Source: Trichobilharzia szidati (taxonomy: Eukaryota; Platyhelminthes; Trematoda; Strigeidida; Schistosomatidae). From it: DNA of 64,000 bases. The notes under the pieces are model-generated. The model saw only the letters and a program-made list of their open reading frames with translations, was not told where the DNA came from and did not search any database. This document shows positions 1 to 12,473 of this stretch, one piece after another. The translations under genes and the position numbers were made by a program. The stretch spans positions 52,549,564 to 52,613,563 of the forward strand of contig OX235279.1 in NCBI GenBank assembly GCA_944472155.2, written 5' to 3'. How positions within the stretch are numbered: the stretch's first letter is position 1; each line of letters begins with the position of its first letter.

Positions 1-267
1 AAACCAAATAACGCATAGCAATTGAGATAAATCGTATAGAAGGATAAGCACTCCCGTATCAAGCAGATCAGCAGGACGTTTCTGGTGGTTAGGCGCATAA
101 TCAAACAAATAAACAAGGTCATGCGCCGAGGAGCGATTGCTGAGAAGGGGAGCCTAGACATTTGCCTACTTCACACCATCATAGACTACTCTGTTGATAC
201 AGAAGCTACAACCAGTACCACACTAAAAACTAGGTTCCAGTCGGGACAGTAAAAGTCCTCCATAGCG

Positions 268-415
268 TTGCTGGCTGCCGATATGAATTAGATCAAGGCT
301 TTCGACTAGTAAACAGAGGTGTTACAGCCTCACTGGATTTTCACTATCACTGAAATACATCTCTCAATCCTCGGCTTTGACATATTAAGGCATAGTTCAC
401 TAGTGAATACACGGA
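268..415 (+). pseudogene. Gypsy-type aspartic protease C-terminal remnant
   Basis: One plus-strand frame reads LAADMN-stop-IKAFD, then WIFTITEIHLSILGFDILRH. This matches the usual gypsy protease layout of an AANG..I..FG segment, then W.F.IADV, then ILGADFLRH. Three in-frame stops (after LAADMN, and two after IKAFD) show that it is dead. The catalytic DTG triad would lie upstream and was not found. Confidence 0.55.
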
Positions 416-2364
416 AAAGGCCACTACCAAGGAAGGAAAAGACCATTTATACGGACTTCAAGACAGTCATCACCTTTTCTTAAATCTCGTTCAGTCTTCG
501 TCAGAATCAAATGAAAGGTTCCGGACAATGTTAGTTGAATTTACATGCCTAGCGTCAACCATCCTCAAACTCCCAAGCCTAGGCAGGGTTGAAGTATTAT
601 GACTAAAGTTATGGTCCGTTAAATGTTGACCTTCAGAAGCCAATGAGATTCAGTGAGCGTCATTGAAGGCCATTCCAAGTCAAACCAATTTATGAGGAAA
701 AATCAGCTCCTGATGATAGGTACAGTATTCTGTTAATTCCTTGTGTACTTTTTTTTGCTGATTTTAAGGTTTGGAGTTAAGGTTTAATGTCAGGATTATG
801 GTTCGTATTAACTTTATCGATGAGTCAAAGAACAGATTTAGGAGTGTAAACTGAATTTAAAGGGCTGCTGACTTATGGACCATGGTATGAGTGCTCTTTA
901 GATTATTCTTCGAGTAACAATGAGATATTCTAAGAAAACATTTGAGATAATTACCTGTCGTGATATCATGTTTGCAATGTTTTTTTACGTGATTTTCAGG
1001 GTTACTGTGATTTTGTCTATAACACTAACCTCGCTCTCTGAATAAGGAGACAGATTCCCTAAAGTCCTCATTATATATCAAACCTATAGCAATATTCTGG
1101 TGACTGAGGAAGACATACCTAAGTGAAACGTTACCGTAATGGACGAAATGTCTAGAAAATTCTCCTGGACGATCCATTTATAGTATTTGTACTTGTTTAG
1201 ACATCTCAACTGACTCCGGAATAAGTATACGCTTTTCTCCTAGACTGTTTATCATTAATTTGACATATATATACCACATGTTGACTTCTGATTTTTATTA
1301 TTATCCTCCTTCCTTGTTTAACCTTTAATCTTAATACTGCTACTTGTGGTTGTGTGCACATTGACACTAGGTTGTTTAATGATATGAGGTCATTCTGACT
1401 CATGAAGCTTTGGTGCGTGACCCTTGTAGACAGAGCTATTGATCTCACGTAGTTGGGAATATTCTCTTCGATTCCGAAGACCCTTTTACAGCTGAAATTT
1501 GGTTGACTAATTTTGTCCTACATTACTTGTTTAGTATTTAGAAACATACACTAACTGTACAGCTGGCCACTGCGCCTTTGAAGTAATTTTGAATTTTACG
1601 CTGTTATTGTTCTAGAGAACTGCTAAAAGATTGGAGAATAATCTGCTTTTTCTTACCTTCGGAACGTTTCATGATAGCGCTTTTCTCAGCAAAGTTCTGT
1701 CGGCTGTGCGCTGAAATTTAGAGATTACTTTCTTGCGTCATGATGGTAATCGAATGAATTCGGTCTTTAAATAAACTGTAATTTTGGAGTTATATGAGCT
1801 CGCGAGGATGAAATTTGACATCTGGAACTTTGCATAAACCTTTCAACGAGATAAGCATTACTTATTGAAAGAACTACCTTTCTCCAAAGCCTACATGGAT
1901 AGCCTACTCATCGATAGCCAGGAAATTGATACAAATGAAAATGATTTCCGAAAAATGGAATACAATTTCATGACGATTAGTCAGAGTGGGTTTTTGGGGC
2001 AGCGATAACTGGGTTACTAAGACATACTGTTTAATTCTGAGATAAGGTAAGGGATAACTGCGAGCAGTATCCTCCAGCATCTCAACCTCAAAGTTTCGTG
2101 AGGTTGACCCACGTCTATCTACGTTTTAAACCTAGTTGTTCACTGTCTGTAGAGTCTATGACTGATGCACTAGGAGGAAGACCAAGAAACTTTTAACTGT
2201 CATAGTGGGCAGTCGATGCAACTTCAAGACTGAATGCTGTGCTCGCGAAAGCCACGACCGGATACAAATGCATCTATCGTACTAGTGGTAGTTGTAACTA
2301 ATGAAGTCACAGGGGCACACTTGTGCCACCTACTTGCCATTTTTTCCCAAATGCCATAATCCCC

Positions 2365-2520
2365 AAGAAACAAGGTTTTCTATCTATGGCGGATAATTCT
2401 TAGCAGTTCACATGGCTGTTAAACATTTTCCGCCGGTGGTAGAAGGCAGACCGTCCACGAACTACACAGATTATAATCTTGTGGGGTTCAAAGAAGTTAA
2501 GCGATTCAACTAAATCTCAG
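2365..2520 (+). pseudogene. Gypsy-type RNase H remnant
   Basis: The frame reads ETRFSIYGG, a stop, then FLAVHMAVKHF and VVEGRPSTNYTDYN. This corresponds to the gypsy RNase H block E(T)RYSTFGRELLAVYLAVKHFRH..EGR.F...TDHKPL. The TDHKPL Asp region is retained as TDYNLV. A stop follows at about 2511. Confidence 0.62.
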
Positions 2521-3048
2521 CCACTTCACTTTCAGCAGTCAATTTGCTTATCTTTGCTGGCTGTATCAGATTGCGGATAATTGTATTTTTAAGGAGCTAG
2601 AGCATGGTTGTGCGTTGTCTACATATCATCGTTAATAAATAATTCCTTTAGTTTAGGTGGTGTTATTAGCAACCAATCCACCAGGTTAGATGTGTCAAAT
2701 TGTGTTTGAAGCTCAGGTCTGGCAGTATGAATTGCCATACAACAAAATTGAGTGTTACTTCTTGTTAAGCCATCAAAGTTGCTCAAGCATCCTAACTAAA
2801 TTGATTTCAAGACTCTTAATTATGCTCTCAACGCGGAAATGGACTGCTACAAACCACGTGAAATTCAACTGTTTGATTTGGTATTACAGTTTTCCAGTAT
2901 GCTGGGCAAATGAAGGGGGGTGGTAACATTTACATTTATCACTTTTCTTCTCTTGTCGCACTATGAAGCAAATGCTTCAGCTATAATAATTTAAAGACTG
3001 CGGTCGAACAGAGTTCACCGAACAGTTCATTATCATCGAGTCAATAGG

Positions 3049-3282
3049 GTGATAGGATACCTTCAAAGACAGCTAAAGGGTGCATTAACACTTCACTTTG
3101 CCCCTCCCTCCTCTCACTGGATGGAATCCTTACTAATGGTAATGCTTAATATCCAACCGTCAATCAAAAATGATGCTCAATGTTCAGTTGCTGGAGCCGT
3201 ATTCGAAACCGCCCTGGGACTCCTGGTGCCAATGAGAAAAAAACTGGACTTAGTTTCACAATCTTTGACTACATTGGGCTAA
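3049..3282 (+). pseudogene. Gypsy-type integrase remnant
   Basis: A 77-codon open stretch contains LQRQLKGALT, HWMESLLMVMLNIQPSIKND and AQCSVAGAVF. This follows the integrase pattern of a ..RFHRQLK.AL motif, a W.E.LPLVLLGIR.. block and a C.AAELVFG.TLRLPGE block. The order fits the RNase H remnant upstream. The rest of the domain is missing or unreadable. Confidence 0.6.
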
Positions 3283-3760
3283 AATGTTATAAAATGTAAT
3301 GCACGCATAAAATGTAATGAAAGACAACCAATCTCCAGTAGACCACAGGAAAGACTTTTGAAACTTACACCAAGAGGCGCAAATGTAAGCATAAGTCTGT
3401 TGTCGTGCGACCAATTCCTTGTAGCAACAAGTTATTTCTTAGAGAATTGGCAAATGATAATACGTCCAAAGCATCTGTTTACTTTGCAGAAATTATAAAT
3501 ACTTTTTGAAACCCCCAAGTTACAACAAGTTTCATCTTTGTCAAGTGTTACCCTCGAACTGCGTTACATTTGCTGCACTTCTGCCAATAACAGTATCGGA
3601 AATTTTTCTGTGGCCAGAAGATGACTCTCTGGATTTCAGAATACTATTTTACGTATGTAAAAACCAACTCACAAGTAGTATTAAAAGATGGATGGTAAGT
3701 CGAAGGTTAATTGATCAGTCAAGTCCTAGCCAGTATAGCAGCAGCAGATCGACCACGTAG

Positions 3761-4411
3761 TTCAAAGTTGGTGACTATCAGTACACTGAAAAAGTCTACA
3801 AGTAACGTCAGTACCTCGTATATTATTACTTCTGATCGTGTTGCTCCAGTCTTCTGTCAACCAGGAAACGTCTAGGTCACGACAGGGATTGTAGCCTCCA
3901 ACGACAAGGATACTGGTTCGAATAAACAAGTCCACTCAAACTCTATTCAGTAATCATCATCACTGACAACTTTTGCCATAAAATGTTTCTTGATCCTGAT
4001 ATCTGCGCGATGTAGTGGATCGAAAATGAGTTCAAAAGTTAAATGTATTTTAGTGAACTTCCACAGAATCATGCCTGTGTATGTTGGCCTATTTAAGGGA
4101 AAGCCCTAATATCCATTGAATAAGGGTGACCGCACTTCGAAAAATGGATATGCTATATAATTGTTCATGTTAGCAAGTTATCAAAAGAAGATTTAGTAAG
4201 GCTCGATGGCAACAAAATGGTTGCGAATGAAACCACAAGTTTTCATAATGGATTTCCTATCTTATAAGCATAATTTGTGTTTCACTGCAGTTGAGAAAGA
4301 TTTATTTTTCTCGATGAATGAAAAAATTGAATTGTTTTTACTGACATTTCGCTATTTAGTGCTAATAGCTTTGCCGGAGGAATATTTAAGCAGAATTAAC
4401 AAAATCTCATC
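3761..4411. other. No recognisable feature
   Basis: AT-rich sequence between the gypsy remnant and the RTE insertion. Short open frames such as 4206-4415 show no recognisable domain or splice context. Confidence 0.4.
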
Positions 4412-5670
4412 TTAGATACTTTATTATTGTTGTTTCCTTTATTTCCTGAGAAACATGGGGCTTCAGCCGTGCGTCTCCATTGCGTTCGGTTCTCTGCTAG
4501 AGTCTTCACCTGGCTCCAAGTCTGCCCACATGCTTTCATCTCCTCCTCACATGACCTCTTCTAAGTCACCCTTGGACGACCAACTCGCCACTTCCCTTTC
4601 GGGTTCCACTCGAGCGATGGCTTGTGTAGTGATGTCACTTTATGGTTTCCTCAGAGTATGGCCAATCCAATCCAACTTCATTTCTTCCTGCCTATTTGTT
4701 TCACAATCGGTTCCTGGTTGGTTCGCTCCCAGAGATCCTCATTGCTGATCTTTTCTGGCCATCTGATCTTGAGTATTGAGCGAAGGCAACTGTTAATGAA
4801 GGTCTGTAGTTTGCTTGAGATGCTCTTTATGACGCGCAGTGCAAGTCTCTGATCCGTATAGTAGCACTGACTTCACATTGGAGTTGAAAATCCAGATCTT
4901 ATTTTTCATGCTGAGTGCTGTTGACCTCCACACAGACTTGAAAGCTTGTCTTGCCTTCCCGATTCTTGCTCTGATATCCTCGTCAGTTCCGGCTATAGTT
5001 GAAACAATGCTTCCCAGGTAGGTAAAAGAGGTTGTTTCTTTCAAGTTCCTTCCATTTATGCTGATTGTTACCTGTTGTTGTTGTTGCTGTTGGTGGTGTT
5101 GCCCAAGAATCTTCATCACCCCTGTTTTCTCTATGTTCAACTGAAATCGTTCCTATCTTTGATGCTTCTTCTGCCAACTTGTTTCTTTTCGCTTGCATAT
5201 CTTCCAGTTTGTAAGAAATCAGATATATATCATCGGTGAAATCCAGATTCTCCAAGTTTTTTGTGTGGGTCCATTTTGTGCCTGTTTCCTCATTGCCCGC
5301 TCTTTGTCGCATTATCCAGCCTACTGCAATCAGGAAAATCATTGGTGATAGTAGGCAGCCTTGTCTTACTCCTGTTCTCACTTCGAAGGATTTCGTAAGT
5401 TTCCCGTTGTGGATTACTTGGCATGCAGCACTGTCGTATAACTGTTGGATGAGATGTATTATTGTCGGTGGCGCCCCGTAGTAGCGAAGTAGTTGCCAAA
5501 TCACCTCTCAATCGACACTGTGAAATGCTTTTCCAAAGTCGATGAAGTTGAGATAGAGAGGTGACTGCCATTCCAAGCTTTGTTCAATGATGATCCGTAA
5601 TGTGACGATCTGATCAATACATGACTTGTTTTTCATGAATCCAGCCTGTTTCGGTTGAAGTTAGATACTT
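4412..5670 (-). mobile_element. RTE-clade non-LTR retrotransposon copy A, 5'-truncated, with TSDs
   Basis: A minus-strand insertion of 4422-5660 is flanked by a perfect 10-bp target-site duplication, ttagatactt, at 4412-4421 and 5661-5670. The 3' end has a short TTATTATTG-type tail (read on the plus strand) rather than poly(A), as RTE elements often do. The 5' end is truncated inside the RT domain. The content aligns with RTE copy B at 16503-18044. Coding potential is split over three frames. Confidence 0.82.
4793..5571 (-). pseudogene. RTE reverse transcriptase, C-terminal part (copy A)
   Basis: Reading on the minus strand, RT blocks with the GVRQGC motif, LSPMIFLIAV and the catalytic FTDD box lie in 4983-5504. 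The downstream thumb region (EKTGVMKI, SFTYLGSIVS) is in another frame at 4793-5140. A TGA interrupts the frame just upstream of EVIWQLLRYYG, and a frameshift lies near 5145-5170. Both lesions also occur in copy B. Confidence 0.8.
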
Positions 5671-8160
5671 CAACTTAATCAAATTTCCTGAGGTAAATTG
5701 TCTTATAAAGTGAGAGAAGTGGCCAAGAAAATGAACCACGTGTAGGTTATTGATTGCGATAGATGTATGAAATGTAAATGTAGGATGTTTTAATTTAGTG
5801 GAAATGCTTATCACATTTATGTTGATATCCTCATTTAATGGAGTGCGGCGATGAAACCAGAACAAATTCTGTCATTATCCGTCATTCCGATTCAGACATT
5901 TCAGGTTTCATTTTGTATCAGGTGCTTTTGGTATGAGAAGTTCTTCGTGATATTTTAAAATTTTGCGTAATGATGTAACTATTGTGAAGATCAATTACAT
6001 GGCCAGATTCTAATGCTCATCGATCTGTGTCTAGCTATTTTTCGCAAGCTATTTTAATTCGATTGAACTTCTTGGTGGTCAAGTAGAGACACCTAAGATA
6101 TTTATCTCCCCTCACATTGATTTCCCCCGAAGTTTATATGGTGTACATCTCAAGGCGTCCGAAACACTTTATCTTATAGACACACCATGAATCCTTTAAA
6201 ATTTTTTATTACCCCTTGAACAAGACTGATTCCTAGTACTTGGTATTTTCAATAAAATTGGAATTGCGTTTTGTGATTACTATTTATGTCATCTTACGTA
6301 GACGGACTGTAGTGAAAAACAGCTGCTACAGTCTACGTCTACAGTCATGCTTGATGTTGGTGTTAACCTTACCAGTGGAACTCTTCGAACAATTATTTTT
6401 CTTAAGGACTTTCGAAAGGTGGTCTGTTTTTTCTTCCTTCTTTTTCCTATCTGTTGTAATAAAGTGTTCTCTTCTAGAGAAAATTGGGACTTCTGATTTC
6501 TTTGCGGTAATCAGACGTGAGGATATGAACTCCAAATATATGTTTGAGTGTTTCATTCCTAAATACAGACATACTCAAATACCCATTTTATTTGAGCTTG
6601 GATAGGCGGTTCAGAAAACACAACTCATGGATGTATGTCTTGAAGATAGCTTCTGACACATACGCAAAACGAAAACAGGTTGATGCTGCCATCCGCTTCA
6701 GTTTCAGCAGTGCTATCGTCTTTTTTCATAGCTCTTAGGGCTTCATATTTTTGTTCTGGGAGATTAAACAGTACGTTTTAGTGTGTTATCTATTCTAGGA
6801 GAAACTGGAAAGTTGCTGTCATTAAGGTTAATTCGGAAGCTGCATCAGACATCAGTAAGTTGCCACACTGTCAGTGTGTTAGAAGTTGTCATTTGAGTGA
6901 CTGGTGTAGGTCAGCTACTCTCCAGTTGAATATTTTAAGGATCCACTTCTCTCTCATCTGCAGGAACAGCATTAAAAAATTTGAAGGCTCGAGATATTTC
7001 TGATTTTTATGGGGGCTTAAATCTTTATCAAGATAAAGATTTAAGATAACAATGAACGCCTTGACAGATCATGCTTCTACCTTTAAATATATACCATTCA
7101 CCCAGCCTATTGTTGAGATGCGACCATGTGGGATCTGCTCAGATTTATGGGGCATCTTATAAATTAACTTGCTGTCTATCGTCAGATCTTTTCATACCAC
7201 TCCACAATGTCTTATCTCATTTATTTTCTGACAACGTCTTTACTTGATCCTCATTTTAATCCATTAAACTTAACATCTTATAGCTCTTCATTACTTATTA
7301 TACTCCTACTCTCTGAAGGGTACGGTTATGCACTAAATGCACAAAAAGGTATAAAATAAAAACAACTGGCATGAGGATAATTGTATTAAAACCAAAAGTG
7401 GATATCATGATAGTTTGTGATATATCTGTAGCATTATACATTGCAAATGAATGTTGTTACCCTAGGGTGTTTCCTTTATTAATGCATTTATTAATGATAC
7501 TTGCACTTACCTATTTCATTACAATTTAATGATTCACTTCAGCACTTTAATTTTTCTAAAACAGATTCCAATCCCTTGTAAAAGGTGTACTTACCTCAAT
7601 ATTGGTTGGTTATCGTATGCCTACAACCACGGGATGAAAACGGAACGAAGTCGATTTTCCCGCTCAACCTGGAGGACAACTGTACAATTCAATAACTATA
7701 CGGCCTAATTCAGAAAATGAGTGTATTATATGCATCGAATATTTGACAGTTGAAATACGATTAACTTGTAGACAATCTACGATTTGATATTATATCATAC
7801 TTGATCGTGCCTGTAAAAGTGGCATGCATTTTCATGTAAATTTGTAAATTTATATGAAATACATTATTATTATTCCTAGCAACTCTGTTACATCATCTCA
7901 TTTCTTTTCCCATCTGGCTAGTCCTCTTAGACTCAAAAATACTGCATACATTCCATATCTCCATGCTTAATTTCGATCACACTGGAAAAACACATGTTGA
8001 CTGGCTGGCTTCCCAAAGAATTCTACTCCCCAGCATCATCAATACTGGATATCAGGAATCTTCGTATATCCATCGAAAGATAGGTTTTAGCCTCAATAAT
8101 ACATACAAGTGAATTGATATGGGTAGTATATTTCTCTCGGAAAACCCTGTTGTCGTCACC
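5671..8160. other. Intergenic AT-rich stretch without recognised genes
   Basis: I see no domain, tRNA or element ends here. The 121-codon open frame at 6240-6605 has low-complexity hydrophobic/basic composition typical of chance frames in AT-rich DNA. A perfect short hairpin lies at 7017-7044. Confidence 0.4.
7017..7044. repeat. Perfect 13-bp hairpin
   Basis: TTAAATCTTTATC is followed by AA and its exact reverse complement. It is isolated, with no adjacent gene, and its function is unknown. Confidence 0.6.
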
Positions 8161-8920
8161 GTTGTGGGATCATCGCGGACATCTATAAGCAGCAGCAGCA
8201 GTGAGAGGAATCCTTAAAACGTCACAATTAAGCCATGTGATCTCTGGAACAAGTATCTACCTGAAGAAGAGTCTAGATTTGCGTAACACAAAATTTCCTG
8301 CTCACGAAAGTGGAGACTAAAATCCAGGGTAGAAGACTTCGGAACCACGATGGCACGACTTTCTCTTAGGGGACCTAGGCTCACGTACATCAAAGTTTCG
8401 GAGCCATGCAGTTGGTCTTTTTGACTCCTCATCAATCGACTGGACCTAACCGAAAACTCCATCTTCAAACAGTCCCTTGGACTATATACTCATACAACTC
8501 ATACAGCTGCGCGCGCTCCTTGAATACGACGTGCATTTTCCTCTCTAACAGGAAATATCCACTTTTGTGAATAATTCGTTTGGGAAACCTGATCTTCCTA
8601 TCCGGCGAATTTTATTCAACCATTTCTTCTTCACCGAGCCTGTGTTTGGTACTTCCCACTGTCTCGAACTGCTGCCTAAGCTTCAGGTGCTACTTCTGTA
8701 GCAACATCCCCCTCACTCTTTCAAACATATAGGACTTGTTGGTCTGTTACGTGATTGTTGTGAAGCCGAATAACCCGAAAGTTACAGGTAAAGTCAAAAG
8801 CTTTTACTGATATACTTTATCTTTCTGTTCTGTGCTTTCTATTGTCTTTTGCTGTCAGTCTATTGGACAAAACTCCACTGTCTCTTATTATTTAATAATC
8901 GGTATTAATTTAGGAGTAAT
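8161..8920. other. Possible 5' UTR of the CR1-like element
   Basis: This sequence lies directly upstream of the ORF1 start at 8921 and is less AT-rich than its surroundings. It may be the element's untranslated leader, but no boundary or TSD was found. Confidence 0.3.
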
Positions 8921-9976
8921 ATGACTATAGATTCTCACCCTAAGATAAGTAATGGGACACCATACACCGTAGTCACCAGGGCTTCAGCCAAATTAGGCAA
9001 ACAGGTGAAGGTGATGGAATCTTGCATACCGGTCTTGAAGACCAGGGTAAATATTCCCTGCGTGGACAGATTGCCCATGTCGCCGCAGTCCTACAGTGAA
9101 ACTGTGAAAAGTCAACTAAGCGGATGTGGCTCCACCCCTGTTAACACGACTAGGTTAATAGAGCCGACTGGTAAATCTGCACAAAGTGAGAATAGTATAA
9201 CACCCATCTCCATAGTAGGCCCTGAAACAGAGAAGAAGGCCAAAAAGAAACGTTCACGACGTCGCAAGACGACGAAAACGTTTCCCAAGAAGGCAGATGA
9301 TTGCAAGGTCTGCAATTCTGTTGTCGAACAAGTAGACTCTGCTTTCGAATGCAACTTTTGCAAGCAATGGGTACACTGTAGATGTGACATCGGAGTACCA
9401 AAAGTATATTACGATTTTATGCGTAAGAACCCATGCCCATGGTTCTGGTACATATGCCCAAGTTGCCGTCCTGATGCAGCCTCGTGTAGTTTCTCGAAAG
9501 CTAAAGATGGCATACAGGTATCAGGGAAAAACGTGAAACGTTTTACTCCCACCAACTCAGAAAACAGCACAACTGCACGTAAATCGGGGATACCAAAATT
9601 CAAACCGGTTATACTTGCAATTCCTGCCATAACTGCCCCAGACACAGAGGTTGAAGCACCAAGGGTATCTGTAGCTGGGAAAAGACTCTTACCGTCCACC
9701 AGTAAAAGTGGCCACAGCACTGCGACACACAATAATACCCAGTTGCACCAGACGAAAACGGCGAGGACCGAACCTAAATCCAAGGTTGGTAGATCAAACT
9801 GCGTTATCCTCTTTAATGTACCAGACTGTAGCAGTAGTCTGCTGGAAAACAGGGCCCTGTTTGATCAGGAACAGTGGTCCAACTTATGTAGCACACTGGG
9901 TCTGGACATCCAACCAGTAAACTATGCAGATTGTATAGGGGCACTGCTGCTCTTCAAGGCAAACCATCCCTACTGA
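8921..9976 (+). pseudogene. CR1-type ORF1 protein with PHD-like zinc finger
   Basis: The 351-codon frame starts at an ATG and ends at a TGA where the family reading appears to shift frame. Residues 104-124 form a lysine/arginine-rich patch. Residues 128-182 form a C4HC3 PHD-like finger: CKVC, then FECNFC, WVHCRC and YICPSC. Such fingers are known in ORF1 proteins of CR1-group elements, where they are thought to aid nucleic-acid or RNP binding. After 9976 the recognisable ORF1 sequence continues in the frames of 10008-10304 and 10196-10567, so at least two frameshifts have occurred. Confidence 0.7.
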
Positions 9977-10007
9977 GGGCTCTACCGAGGATGCCGAAAA
10001 TGTTTTA

Positions 10008-10567
10008 TTGACTTCCCAAGTCCTTTCTATAGGGAGGACCTGCAATATACGTGTTAGGCCAGATAGGCCATGGAAGGAAAGACAGATGGTGAGGGAGTCG
10101 CCAGAGCTTATTCCTTCTGCCTCCATGGTTGTTCACGGCATTCCCGAACTGGCAACTGGGAACGCTTGTGAGAAGCACTGTCACGATGTACAGCAATGGA
10201 GATGGTTGGCATCCCAGATGGGTCTGGGAAGTTCAGGGCTGTCTCTATTTATAGACTGCCTCGACCCCCTCACCTCATGTCAATTAACACGCCACGTCTG
10301 TTAGCTGTTAAGTTCAGCTCCCGAGACCACTTGACTACTGCTCTCCGGAGATGGTACGAGACCAAGGACAAGGTCAGCAGACACATTCGCTGCTGCGAGA
10401 GTCGGCCTCGTACCCAAAGGAGAGAACAAAACGTTGTCATAGAACATTCTCAACCCCTAGCCACAATACAGCGGTGCAGCACGGACGATGATAGCCAGTG
10501 TCATCCAAGTGCTCCGATAGACACTGTTCCTTTAGTCACTCCAAAAGCTAGAAAGCAACGTTCATGA
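10008..10567 (+). pseudogene. Frameshifted continuation of CR1-type ORF1
   Basis: The segments 10008-10304 (with RTCNIRVRPDRPWKERQMV) and 10196-10567 (with YRLPRPPHL and PRLLAVKFSS) overlap in different frames and continue ORF1-like sequence. The R-P-R-P-P and LAVKFSS patterns are typical of the C-terminal part of schistosome CR1-type ORF1. A TGA at 10565-10567 closes the last frame just before the RT linker. Confidence 0.5.
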
Positions 10568-10569
10568 CT

Positions 10570-11759
10570 AAAAAGGGGGACACAACGCCTTCTACAGGCG
10601 AAGCGAAAAGCCTGGTTTGCGTGGCGAGTATCGAAGAGTCAACCCGAACATGAAGTGTACCTCGAACTCAGGAATCGATGTAACATACGAGTCCGGAGTG
10701 ATAGAAGGACATTTCAGAGAAAACTCGCCAATAAGCTTCTCGTGAACCCCAAAAACCTATACAGGTTTATGTCTGAAAGAAAACCGACCAACCAGGGAGC
10801 TTGCAATCTAGTGGGTTCTGATGGGGAATCTCTTACCAGTCTTGAAATGGCAGAGACATTCAGTCTAGCCTTTCACAGGCAACTAAACAGTAACGAGGAT
10901 TTTACCCCCCACAAAACATCAAGATTACAATGCAAAATCAACGCGCGAAAACCTGCTGGGTACATTTCAAATTACCCCGGCTATGGTACTCGTAAAATTG
11001 GGAAAGTTAGCTTCGGGAAAGTCTGCAGGTTGCGATGACATAAGACCATCCGTCCTGAAGCAGTGTTCAGAAAGTCTCTGCCAACCCCTAAGTGATCTGT
11101 TTCAACACTCCTTTGATGTTGGGAAACTTCCATGTGAATGGAAACGAGCCATCCTATCCCCTATCTTCAAGGGAGGTGACCGGCAGAACGCGACCAGTTA
11201 CAGACCGGTTGCGCTACTCCCAGTGATATCAAAGATATTGGAAAGTCTCATTGACGACCACATGAGAAAATACTTTGACGGGACTAACCTACTCCATGAA
11301 TCACAGCACGGTTTCAGGAGAGGAAGATCCTGTGTGACGAATCTTCTACTAGCTTGGAACGATTGGACACTATCCTGGGATGTAAAGGTACCAGTCCATG
11401 TGATCTTTTTCGACTTTGCGAAAGCATTCGACACAGTTCACCATGGTCTGCTCCTTCACAAAATAAGCAAAGCGGGTGTTTCTGGAGCACTTCTCGCTTG
11501 GCTGAAAGATTGCTTAGGCGTGAGAGAATTCTGCACCAAAGTCAACCGCATCCGATCATCCTGGCACACCTCGGCATCAGGGGTTCCTCAGGGTTCTATC
11601 TTATGTCCGTTGATGTTTTTGATTTTTACCAACCACCTGCCCTGTCAACTGAATTGCTCTGTACTTCTGTACGCTGACGACGTAAAGATTTGGAGAGCAA
11701 TAAACTCATCAGAAGACTCCGACAGATTGCAGGCTGACCTGCAAACTCTGGGAGACTGA
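10570..11759 (+). pseudogene. CR1-type ORF2: pre-RT linker and reverse transcriptase
   Basis: Linker sequence (LKRGTQRLLQAKRKAWFAWR, then YLELRNRCNIRVRSD) is followed by RT blocks: GKSAGCDDIRPSVLK, FKGGDRQNATSYRPVALL, HGFRRGRSC, FFDFAKAFDTV, SGVPQGSIL and the catalytic YADDVKIW. The linker-to-RT junction changes frame near 10985-11030. A TGA at 11757-11759 ends the frame after the palm. The endonuclease that should precede the linker is absent: ORF1 sequence runs directly into it. Confidence 0.8.
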
Positions 11760-11835
11760 GCTCTGGCTAACGGAATGCCTTTGAACCTAAAGAAGTGCAG
11801 TTCACAGTGTAAATTGCACCCTTGGTAGCTAGAAT

Positions 11836-12473
11836 TTGAGTTGCGTGCCATCAGAACGCGACCTAGGTCTTATTTTAACAGAAAAGCTAGACACCAGTGT
11901 AAATTACACGAGGGACGTCGCCAAAGCATACGCAACTTTACACTTTATGCATAGGCAGCTGGGAGCTCTTACTCCCGAACTATTCTTAAGGTTGTATACG
12001 ACATACGTGAGGCCACTCCTTGAGGTACATAATATCATTGCTCCTCCGCTACTCAAAAGGGATGCTAACATCCTAGAAAGTGTCCAGAGACGAGCGACAA
12101 AATGGGTGATCGGCCTCCACAACAAATTATATGAGGAAAGACTGAAGAAATTAAGTCGTTTCGCACTTTGCTACCGTAGTCACAGGGGAGACCTCATCAC
12201 CGTCTATAAGATCTTAAATGACCAGGCCCACCCTAATAAAAGCATCCTGCCATTAAGTGATTATAGGCTTCCACGAGGTAACCCGCTAAGGATAGCACAC
12301 CAGAGACCAAAGACTCAAGTGCGTTCACATTTCTTTTCGCTTCGAGTTTGCCGTCTCTAGAACGCCTTACCGGCGGCCGTAACTACAGCTCCATCTGTGG
12401 AGACTTTTAAGCGGAAGCTGGACAATCATGCAGAAATGCGTGGTTTGTGTCTCAATGGCTTATCCTCTTAAAA
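11836..12473 (+). pseudogene. CR1-type ORF2 C-terminal region
   Basis: The frame resumes with SERDLGLILTEKLDTSVNY, YTTYVRPLLEV and ESVQRRATKWVIGL. This is the usual thumb/C-terminal signature of CR1/Jockey-group ORF2. A TAG at 12358-12360 replaces a codon just before NALPAAVTTAPSVETFKRKL, which continues in frame to about 12473. A small deletion or frameshift separates it from the RT part (11760-11835). Confidence 0.75.

Larger units (their letters stand above)
1..3760 (+). mobile_element. Decayed Ty3/gypsy-type LTR retrotransposon (pol remnants)
   Basis: Three pol landmarks lie in the correct order on the plus strand: a protease-like stretch near 268-415, an RNase H-like stretch near 2365-2520 and an integrase-like stretch at 3049-3282. 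All frames carry stops or shifts, so this is a dead copy. I could not delimit LTRs or a primer-binding site, and the RT core between 650 and 2060 was not recognisable. The left edge may lie outside the window. Schistosome gypsy elements such as Boudicca are the natural comparison, but family membership was not tested. Confidence 0.62.

Noticed and set aside
6240..6605. 121-codon frame as a gene
   Set aside because: Hydrophobic and repetitive composition from AT-rich DNA, no domain, and no splice or start context.
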